Source: Candidatus Bathyarchaeota archaeon B23 (GTDB taxonomy: Archaea; Thermoproteota; Bathyarchaeia; TCS64; B23). Taken from it: a stretch of DNA of 7,325 bases. The position numbers and the translations under genes were made by a program. Position 1 is the first letter of the stretch; every line of letters begins with the position of its first letter. The notes below the pieces were generated by a model, which worked only from the letters and a program-made list of their open reading frames with translations, made no database searches and was not told the origin of the DNA. Below, piece by piece: positions 1 to 4,581 of the stretch. The stretch covers positions 1-7,325 of the forward strand of contig LUCA01000068.1 in the NCBI GenBank assembly GCA_001593875.1, read 5' to 3'.

Positions 1-99
1 CGTGTAGGCCTCGTAGCCCTCTGGGGGCTCGAAGCCTGAGATGAGGGCTGAGGCGTCGAGGATGAGGATGCGTCTAGGCCTGGAGGCTTCAGCTCCCAT
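1..99 (-). CDS. nob1: Nob1-like PIN-domain rRNA endonuclease, N-terminal fragment
   Basis: Only the first 33 codons are present; the gene continues beyond the left edge. After a short basic leader (ASRPRR) the sequence ILILDASALISGF appears at residues 11-23, followed by a tyrosine-threonine ending (AYT). This is the first strand and first catalytic aspartate (D15) of a PIN domain, and the small residues plus I-x-G spacing match archaeal Nob1. Nob1 cuts the 3' end of precursor 16S rRNA late in small-subunit assembly; a full protein would also carry a C-terminal zinc ribbon, which cannot be checked here. The start ATG overlaps the stop of the NAD kinase gene by one base (TGATG), so translation is probably coupled and the gene is the third member of the pcm operon. 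Another PIN-family nuclease or toxin-like VapC protein is possible, but the position in a housekeeping operon with no antitoxin beside it argues against VapC. Confidence 0.7.
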   Translation of the reverse strand, partial: MGAEASRPRRILILDASALISGFEPPEGYEAYT

Positions 100-911
100 C
101 AGAGGGGGAGCCTCCTCCTCAGCCTCTTATAGAAGGAGTCGAAGCGGATGAACCTCGCCCGGTGAGATGAGGCCCAGACCTCGACCCTCGAACCCGGCTT
201 CACCTCAGCCTGGAAGCTGCCGTCGACGATGGCTAGGGCTCCAGCCCTGGGCCTCCTCACCTCTATCTCCACCCTGCTCCCAGAGGGGAGGACGACGCTT
301 CTGAAGTAGCTGTAGGGGGAGACGGCCGTGAGGATCATCGCCTCCACCCCAGGGGTCAGGATGGAGCCGCCGGCTGAGAGGTTGTAGGCCGTGGACCCCG
401 TCGGCGTCGCCACCAACACCCCATCGGCCTGGAGGGTGATGAGGTGGGTGCCGTCGACGTAGACCTCCATCTCCGCCATCTTCGACGGTTTCGAGGTGGC
501 GACCAAGACCTCGTTTAGGGCGTCGGGGAGGAGCTGCCCCCCACATCGGGAGGAGAGTTTGAGGCACTCCTCCAGGCGGTAGTCCCCCCTCAATATCCTC
601 TCGATCGCCTCCTCCACCTCCTCGGGGCTCACCTCCGCTAGGAAACCCCTCCGACCCATGTCGACGCCGAGCATCGGCGTCTCGGGATTCCTCAACCCCA
701 TCGCAGCCCTCAATAGGGTTCCGTCGCCGCCGACGACGACGAGTAGGTCCACCTCCATCTCCCCGAGGGGCGTCGGCTCCACCCCCAAGGCCTCAGCGAC
801 CCCCTCCTCGACGAGGGCTTCAAGCCCCCTGGATTTGAGATGGTTTAGAGTTCTCCCCGCCACCTCCAGGGCTTCGGGGAGATCGATTCTTGAGAGAAGG
901 CCGAACCTCAT
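99..911 (-). CDS. nadK: NAD kinase (ATP/polyphosphate-NAD kinase)
   Basis: Phosphorylates NAD to NADP in the cytosol and is the cell's source of NADP(H). With the start at 911 the protein has 270 residues, normal for archaeal NAD kinases. Visible family motifs are GGDGTLL at about 61-67, GVDMGRRGFLAEV at about 82-94, the NEVLVA strand near 133, and DGVLVATPTGSTAYNLSAGG at 163-182, the NAD-binding and catalytic core. The C-terminus ends in the usual basic FYKRLRRRL helix. I prefer the ATG at 911 (MRFGLLSRID) because a GAGGT Shine-Dalgarno lies 7 nt upstream and the first residues begin directly with the Rossmann-like strand. An in-frame ATG at 932 would add seven residues and overlap pcm by 16 nt with no good ribosome site. 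The gene follows pcm by 5 nt and overlaps nob1, so the three form an operon. Identity is secure; the start is likely but not certain. Confidence 0.95.
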   Translation of the reverse strand: MRFGLLSRIDLPEALEVAGRTLNHLKSRGLEALVEEGVAEALGVEPTPLGEMEVDLLVVVGGDGTLLRAAMGLRNPETPMLGVDMGRRGFLAEVSPEEVEEAIERILRGDYRLEECLKLSSRCGGQLLPDALNEVLVATSKPSKMAEMEVYVDGTHLITLQADGVLVATPTGSTAYNLSAGGSILTPGVEAMILTAVSPYSYFRSVVLPSGSRVEIEVRRPRAGALAIVDGSFQAEVKPGSRVEVWASSHRARFIRFDSFYKRLRRRLPL

Positions 912-916
912 CGCCC

Positions 917-1591
917 CTACCTCGTCGACCATCCATATTTACCTACGAGCGGCACATAGGCCACCTTCATAAGGGTCCTCCTCCTAATCCTCCCCCTCTC
1001 ATCCCTCTCCAGGAGCATCAGATCCTGGCCGAAGGGGTTTAGGGGGCTGCCCACCGGAGCCATGAGCCTCCCCGGAGAGGCCAGCTGCTCCAACAGCGGC
1101 GGCGGGATATCCGGGCAGGAGGCCGTTATACAGATGGCGTCATAGGGGGCCTCCTCGGGATGGCCCAGCGACCCGTCGCCGAGGACGAGGATGACATCCT
1201 CGTAACCCGTCTTCTTCAGGTTCTCCTTCGCAAAGCGGTAGGTGACGGGGTTTATCTCCACCGAGACGACCAGGCCCTCGGGGCCGACGAGCTCCCAAGC
1301 CAGGGCTGCCCCATACCCCGATCCAGCCCCGATCTCCAGAACCCTATCCCCCCTCTTCAACTGTAGGGGCTCGTAGAAGACGGGGTACATATAGGGGGCT
1401 GAGATGGTCTGACGGCCGTCTCCAGGTATGGGGAAGGGTTGATCGACGTAGGCGTACTTAACGTAAGCTGGGTCCATAAACTCCTCCCGTGGAACCCTCA
1501 ACATCGCCTCCGCCATGGCGTCTGTCTTGATGTAACCCATCTCCCTGTAACGTCGAACCATCCTCCTTCTCTGCTCATCGAAATCCGGCAT
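917..1591 (-). CDS. pcm: Protein-L-isoaspartate O-methyltransferase
   Basis: Uses S-adenosylmethionine to methylate L-isoaspartyl residues in aged proteins, the first step of their repair. The 224-residue protein has the family layout: an N-terminal helical part, then RQTISAPYM (about 60-68), which holds the TIS active-site segment, then the SAM-binding loop VLEIGAGSGYGAALA (84-98), the acidic strand end VSVEIN (about 109-114), and the late motif SPGRLMAPVG. It ends with VPLVGKYGW, typical of archaeal Pcm. The usual histidine after TISAP is tyrosine here, a conservative change. The start is ATG at 1591; a TTG codon directly upstream (1594) would only add one residue. A TATA-like box centred 27.5 nt upstream of 1591 suggests a leaderless mRNA. 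The gene heads the pcm, NAD kinase, nob1 operon. A function in protein repair fits a thermophile, which is inference. Confidence 0.93.
   Translation of the reverse strand: MPDFDEQRRRMVRRYREMGYIKTDAMAEAMLRVPREEFMDPAYVKYAYVDQPFPIPGDGRQTISAPYMYPVFYEPLQLKRGDRVLEIGAGSGYGAALAWELVGPEGLVVSVEINPVTYRFAKENLKKTGYEDVILVLGDGSLGHPEEAPYDAICITASCPDIPPPLLEQLASPGRLMAPVGSPLNPFGQDLMLLERDERGRIRRRTLMKVAYVPLVGKYGWSTR
919..923 (-). promoter_or_regulatory. Shine-Dalgarno site for NAD kinase
   Basis: GAGGT on the minus strand, 7 nt before the ATG at 911, built from the last codons and stop of pcm (ACG AGG TAG). It decides in favour of the internal start at 911 over 932 and suggests translation of the second operon gene by re-initiation after pcm. 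Confidence 0.6.
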
Positions 1592-1608
1592 CAAGAGAGA
1601 TCGGAGGG

Positions 1609-1628
1609 CTAACCCTTTAAAGGGTTAG
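1609..1628 (-). promoter_or_regulatory. pcm promoter: TATA box inside a perfect 20-bp palindrome
   Basis: The arms CTAACCCTTT and AAAGGGTTAG join with no spacer, giving a perfect 20-bp palindrome. The central CTTTAAAG resembles an archaeal TATA box and its centre (1618.5) lies 27.5 nt upstream of the pcm ATG, the spacing expected for a transcript that starts at the start codon. The palindrome also contains the TAA stop of the CoA-transferase gene (1625-1627), so promoter and upstream stop codon overlap. The sequence shows the geometry; whether a regulator binds the symmetric site is unknown. Confidence 0.65.
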
Positions 1629-2764
1629 TTTATAACACCCTCCCTCCTAAGCCCCTCGATCTCCTCATCCCCGTAGCCTAGAAGGGTCCTCAGGACCTCC
1701 ACGGTGTGTTCGCCCAGCTGGGGGGCCGGCCTCCTGATGGCGGCGTCGAAGCCGCTCATCTTCACCGGGAACCCTGGCAGCCTGACGGCTCCGGCCGTGG
1801 GGTGCTCGACGGCCTTGATGATGCCCCTGGCCCTCACCTGCGGATCCTCGAGGGTCTGGTCGATCTGGAGGATCGGGGCCACGGGGACGTCCACCTCCAC
1901 CAGGGCGTCCACCACCTCCTCCACGGTCCTCTCGGCGACCCATCTCTCCAGCTGCTCCGTCGACTCGATGGAGTCGACGCCCATCGCCCTGCAGAGGCGA
2001 TCCCTCATCCTGGGGTCAGCCCCGATGTAGACCCATCCATCGGCGGCCTTGAACATCCCGAAGGTGGTGAGGGTGTAATACTCCCTCCTGAGCTGCCAGG
2101 GGAGCTTCCCCGTCGCCGTGTACTGGGTGATGGAGACGCCCGTCTGGGCGATCATGCAGTCGAGCTGGGCAACGTCGATTAGCTGCCCCTCACCGGTCCG
2201 GTCCCTATGCCTCAGGGCTGCGAGGATGGCGATGACGGCCCACAGTCCGGGATCCAAGTCTCCATGCCACTCCGCAGGCCTGATGGGCGGCCCCTCAGGG
2301 TCGACGATGTCCCCCGTCAACCTATACCAGCCGCTCATAGAGGAGCCCATGGGGGCGAAGCTCGGCCTGTGGGAGTAGGGGCCGGAGAGGCCGAAGCCGC
2401 TGAGGCTGGCGTAGATGATGTCCGGCTTCACCCGCCTCACATCCTCGTAGCCGAGGCCCAGCTTCTCCATGGTTCCAGGCTTGAAGTTCTCCACCAGGAC
2501 GTCGCATCTCTCAGCCAGCTCCAGGGCGATCTCCCTCCCCCTGGGATGCTTGAGGTTGAGGACGATCCCCCTCTTATTCCTGTTGAAGTAGAGGAAGACG
2601 GGGCTGACGCCGCCGACCAGCGGCGGATAGAACCTCGCCACCTCACCCCAGGGGGGCTCCACCTTTACGACCTCAGCCCCCAGGTCCGCGAGAACCATGG
2701 TGCAGTAGGGGCCGAAGTAGACGTGGGTGAAGTCCAGCACTCTGACGTCATCCAGTAGTCCCAT
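1625..2764 (-). CDS. Family III CoA-transferase (CaiB/BaiF family)
   Basis: A 379-residue cytosolic enzyme that moves CoA between carboxylic acids; substrates are not predictable from sequence. It starts with the typical LLDDVRVLDFTHVYFGPYCTMVLADLGAEVVKVEPP, continues with the CoA-contact region NRNKRGIVLNLKHPRGREIALELAERCDVLVENFKPGTMEKLGLGYED at about 61-108 (quoted here only to identify the region by its NKRG, ENF and GLGY elements), and has the catalytic aspartate in HGDLDPGLWA at D169, the residue that forms the acyl-enzyme intermediate in formyl-CoA transferase. GEGQLIDVAQLD (191-202) is also standard. Length is slightly under the usual 390-430 residues but no core part is missing. The start ATG at 2764 has a GGGGGATC stretch just upstream. 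It stands alone, with its own TATA box and no adjacent acyl-CoA dehydrogenase, hydratase or ligase to hint at a pathway. The family call is firm; the substrate is unknown. Confidence 0.92.
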   Translation of the reverse strand: MGLLDDVRVLDFTHVYFGPYCTMVLADLGAEVVKVEPPWGEVARFYPPLVGGVSPVFLYFNRNKRGIVLNLKHPRGREIALELAERCDVLVENFKPGTMEKLGLGYEDVRRVKPDIIYASLSGFGLSGPYSHRPSFAPMGSSMSGWYRLTGDIVDPEGPPIRPAEWHGDLDPGLWAVIAILAALRHRDRTGEGQLIDVAQLDCMIAQTGVSITQYTATGKLPWQLRREYYTLTTFGMFKAADGWVYIGADPRMRDRLCRAMGVDSIESTEQLERWVAERTVEEVVDALVEVDVPVAPILQIDQTLEDPQVRARGIIKAVEHPTAGAVRLPGFPVKMSGFDAAIRRPAPQLGEHTVEVLRTLLGYGDEEIEGLRREGVIN

Positions 2765-2775
2765 CTAGATCCCCC

Positions 2776-2789
2776 GCCGGTTCACCGGC
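2776..2789. repeat. Inverted repeat between TATA box and start of the CoA-transferase gene
   Basis: GCCGGT and ACCGGC are separated by TC, a 14-bp symmetric element. It lies between the proposed TATA box (2798-2805) and the predicted transcription start near 2774, exactly where a bound repressor would block initiation. It is also just downstream of the prs stop codon and could instead form a small hairpin in the prs 3' end. Six-base arms can occur by chance in GC-rich DNA. Confidence 0.4.
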
Positions 2790-2797
2790 CCCTATGA

Positions 2798-2805
2798 GAT
2801 AAATC
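2798..2805 (-). promoter_or_regulatory. TATA box of the CoA-transferase gene
   Basis: Read on the minus strand this is GATTTATC, centred about 37 nt before the ATG at 2764. It predicts a start near 2774 and a leader of about 10 nt containing GGGGGATC, which partly matches the archaeal Shine-Dalgarno sequence GGTGATC. It sits directly after the prs stop codon, so the CoA-transferase can be expressed separately from prs. Confidence 0.5.
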
Positions 2806-3684
2806 TTACGGGTTTAGGGCCTCGGCGATGAGGGGGGCCACCGACACCCTTGAGAGGCCCCCGGGGACGCTGTCGGTGCCGACGACCTCCTCCACGCCGG
2901 CCGCCTCGATGAGTTGGAGGGCGTCTCCCCGTAGCAGGAGGTGGGTGACGCCAGCGTAGACCCTCGCAGCCCCCAGCTCCTTGAGGATGCGGGCGGCGTT
3001 GGCCGTCGTCCTCCCCGTGCTTATGATGTCATCGATGATGACGACGTCCCTCCCCCCCACCGAGAGCTCCTTCGCATAGGTCTTGATCTCCCCCGTGTGG
3101 CGGTCCCGTTCCTTCCTGAAATAGTCGTATTCGGCGTCCATCACCTCGGCGGCGTGCCTCACCCTCTCCAGGGCCATCTCCTCGTCGTCCGGCGCCAGGA
3201 TGAGGGGGTCCCTCAACCCCTTCTCGGCGAAATACCTTGCCAATTCCCCGGCGGCTGTGAGGTTGTAAGCCGGAATCCTATATCGCTTCAGGACCCCTAT
3301 GCTGTGGATGTCAACCGTATAGAGGGCGTCGGCCCCCACCCCCTCCAGGAGGCTCCTCACCAAGTCGGAGGTGACACACTCGCCGGCTAGATACCGCTCA
3401 TCCTGCCTGCTATAAGCCAGGTAAGGAATGTAGAGGGTGATGGAGTCGGCGGCCAGATCCCTGGCGGCGTGGATCATCGCCAGGAGCTCCAGGAGATGTT
3501 CATCCTGAGGGGGATAGAGGCTCTGGACGATGAGGAGATCCTCCCCCGAGACCCCTCCGAGATATCTGAAGTAGAACTCGCCATCGGGGAACCTCTTGGT
3601 CGAGGTCTCCATCAGCGGGAGGCCGAGGGCTTCGGCGACTCGACGTCCCAGCTCCTGGGAACTTGGTCCACCTACGACCTTCAT
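2806..3684 (-). CDS. prs: Ribose-phosphate pyrophosphokinase (PRPP synthase)
   Basis: Makes phosphoribosyl pyrophosphate from ribose 5-phosphate and ATP for purine, pyrimidine, histidine and tryptophan synthesis. Taking ATG at 3684, the protein is 292 residues and opens MKVVGGPSSQELGRRVA, as archaeal Prs proteins do. Motifs in order: RFPDGE at 31-36, the ATP-contact segment YLAYSRQDER at about 88-97, VDIHS at 124-128, LAPDDEEMALERV near 163-175, the flexible-loop KER near 191, and the PRPP-binding loop IDDIISTGRT at 217-226. All catalytic elements are intact. An in-frame TTG at 3696 would add MRYG but is disfavoured: a TATA-like box is centred 27 nt before 3684, and GAGGT (3690-3694) lies 5 nt before this ATG. 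Both support 3684. It follows the PUA gene by a gap of only 34 nt that carries this promoter, so it may be transcribed both with that gene and on its own. Confidence 0.96.
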   Translation of the reverse strand: MKVVGGPSSQELGRRVAEALGLPLMETSTKRFPDGEFYFRYLGGVSGEDLLIVQSLYPPQDEHLLELLAMIHAARDLAADSITLYIPYLAYSRQDERYLAGECVTSDLVRSLLEGVGADALYTVDIHSIGVLKRYRIPAYNLTAAGELARYFAEKGLRDPLILAPDDEEMALERVRHAAEVMDAEYDYFRKERDRHTGEIKTYAKELSVGGRDVVIIDDIISTGRTTANAARILKELGAARVYAGVTHLLLRGDALQLIEAAGVEEVVGTDSVPGGLSRVSVAPLIAEALNP

Positions 3685-3706
3685 CCCATACCTCAACGGC
3701 GAGTGC

Positions 3707-3716
3707 GGATAAAAAG
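3707..3716 (-). promoter_or_regulatory. TATA box of prs
   Basis: The minus-strand reading is CTTTTTATCC, centred about 27 nt upstream of the ATG at 3684, predicting a transcript that begins at or next to the start codon. It lies in the 34-nt gap after the PUA gene stop (3719). The upstream bases AAGC would be the BRE position. Confidence 0.5.
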
Positions 3717-3718
3717 GC

Positions 3719-4192
3719 TTACCCAGCCCTCCAAAGCCTGTCGCCGACGTAGTGAAGATTCTTAACCACCCTCCCCCGCTCCAGGGATCTCAACTCCTCA
3801 GAGCCTACTAGAGCTCGGCCCACGGCCAACGCCTTTCCGTATCGCTCATCCCTCACCACCACTAGATCTCCAGGCTGGAACTCCCCTTGGACTTCGACGA
3901 CGCCTGGGGCCATCACGTCAGCCCCGTTGCAGATATGGGGGATGGCCCCCATGTCGACGACTATGGAGGGAAGCGCCTCCAAGGCGTGGGACTTGAGCGT
4001 GGGGAAGAGGACGCCCTCCCTCTTGGCGAGGACTATGGAGTCGTCGATGAGGTAGACGACCGTCCCATCCTCCATCTCGGCCTCCTCAACGGTCTCGGCC
4101 TCGGGGAGAAGACCGCCGGCCTCCTCCCTCAGCCTCCTCAGCTCTCTCCTCTTCAATCGATGCCTTCTCCTCAGCCTAGAGGGACGCTCCAT
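3719..4192 (-). CDS. PUA-domain RNA-binding protein (MCT-1/Tma20-like, COG2016 type)
   Basis: A 157-residue protein with a very basic N-terminus (RLRRRHRLKRRELRRL, residues 6-21), a middle domain containing DGTVVYLIDDSIVLAKREGVLFPTL (42-66), and a C-terminal PUA domain of about residues 76-150. The PUA hallmark is VVDMGAIPHICNGADVMAPGVV at 78-99, identified by its DMGA, NGAD and PGV elements. This arrangement is that of archaeal relatives of eukaryotic MCT-1/Tma20, which bind the small ribosomal subunit and act in translation initiation or subunit recycling; the archaeal role is inferred from that kinship. The length is normal for the family. ATG at 4192 is preceded by GGGAGACC, and a weak TATA-like stretch lies 25-35 nt upstream. 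The gene is divergent from sepF and followed by prs 34 nt downstream. It could also be annotated as a TGT-type PUA protein, but no tRNA-guanine transglycosylase catalytic domain is present. Confidence 0.88.
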   Translation of the reverse strand: MERPSRLRRRHRLKRRELRRLREEAGGLLPEAETVEEAEMEDGTVVYLIDDSIVLAKREGVLFPTLKSHALEALPSIVVDMGAIPHICNGADVMAPGVVEVQGEFQPGDLVVVRDERYGKALAVGRALVGSEELRSLERGRVVKNLHYVGDRLWRAG

Positions 4193-4273
4193 GGTCTCCC
4201 ATCTAGAACAATCCAGTAAAGCTATTAAGTTAAGCAGGAGATAATCGATTGAGGCGCCTCCCTGAAAAGGGGG
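4193..4273. promoter_or_regulatory. Divergent promoter region between the PUA gene and sepF
   Basis: This 81-bp gap is AT-rich at its left part and must serve both directions. For the minus strand, ACTTAATAG (4222-4230) is a TATA candidate, predicting a short leader of several nucleotides before 4192. For the plus strand, TTAAGTTAAG near 4225-4234 or ATAATCGAT at 4241-4249 are candidates; the second would place the start close to the sepF ATG at 4274. A perfect 10-bp palindrome, GAGGCGCCTC, occupies 4251-4260, and AAAAGGGGG directly precedes the sepF ATG. Box assignments are tentative. Confidence 0.4.
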
Positions 4274-4581
4274 ATGATATTGAAGGGAGTGATGGAGAGG
4301 CTTATGGGGAGAAGGGAGGAGGGGGGATCGAGGGAGATCTACATCAAGGCGATCCCGCTTAGGGCGTATGAGGATGTGGACGTGATAAAGGGAAGGCTGG
4401 GAACATCGTCATCACCAACGTCGCACCCCTCGCCAAGAAGAGCATAGAGGATGTGAAGCGAGCCATCAACGAGTTGAATGAGTATGCGAAGCTCATCCAG
4501 GGGGACATAGCCCGCCTGGGGGAGGAGAGGGTCATCCTAACGCCCCGCACCGTCAGGATCTGGCGGGGCAGAGAGGGGTGA
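4274..4581 (+). pseudogene. sepF: SepF-like cell division protein, frameshifted
   Basis: Archaeal SepF anchors FtsZ to the membrane at the division site. Frame one runs from ATG 4274 with MILKGVMERLMGR, an amphipathic helix suited to membrane attachment, then SREIYIKAIPLRAYEDVDVIKGRL; it would then run into a stop at 4445-4447 after 57 codons. The next frame carries the rest of the fold from 4402 to the TGA at 4579: NIVITNVAPL, then KSIEDVKRAINELNEYAK, then QGDIARLGEERVILTP and VRIWR. Joining the two at about 4399-4402 restores a protein of about 102 residues that reads continuously as SepF, including the GD of the core turn. The break needs one extra base, or a loss of 4 or 7 bases, next to a GGG run. 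The second half has no start codon upstream of NIVI in its own frame. Either a sequencing or assembly error or a true mutation is possible; since division genes are rarely lost and the rest is well kept, an error seems more likely. Confidence 0.75.
4542..4569. repeat. GC-rich inverted repeat at the convergent sepF/aCPSF1 ends
   Basis: GCCCCGC (4542-4548) and GCGGGGC (4563-4569) form perfect 7-bp arms around a 14-nt loop. The element lies in the last codons of sepF and would fall 13 nt past the stop codon in the aCPSF1 transcript. Neither strand has a T-run after it, so it is not a classical intrinsic terminator, but it could protect an RNA 3' end. It may be chance in GC-rich coding DNA. Confidence 0.3.

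Noticed and set aside
205..567. Second minus-strand frame within NAD kinase
   Set aside because: Product is dominated by P, R, H and G from out-of-frame GC-rich codons and overlaps the catalytic core of NAD kinase.
1613..1624. Intrinsic terminator for the CoA-transferase transcript at the palindrome
   Set aside because: A hairpin could form, but no U-run follows it on the minus strand, and the spacing to the pcm ATG fits a promoter better.
2207..2758. Plus-strand open frame opposite the CoA-transferase
   Set aside because: Antisense shadow of an intact CaiB-family gene; composition is biased and has no recognisable motif.
4399..4405. Programmed -1 frameshifting as an explanation for the split sepF
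   Set aside because: The bases read CTG GGA in frame, with no X-XXY-YYZ slippery heptamer and no evident downstream structure at the right distance. An indel is simpler.
4359..4550. Minus-strand open frame of 63 codons opposite sepF
   Set aside because: It is antisense to clearly SepF-like coding sequence on the plus strand and resembles no protein I know.
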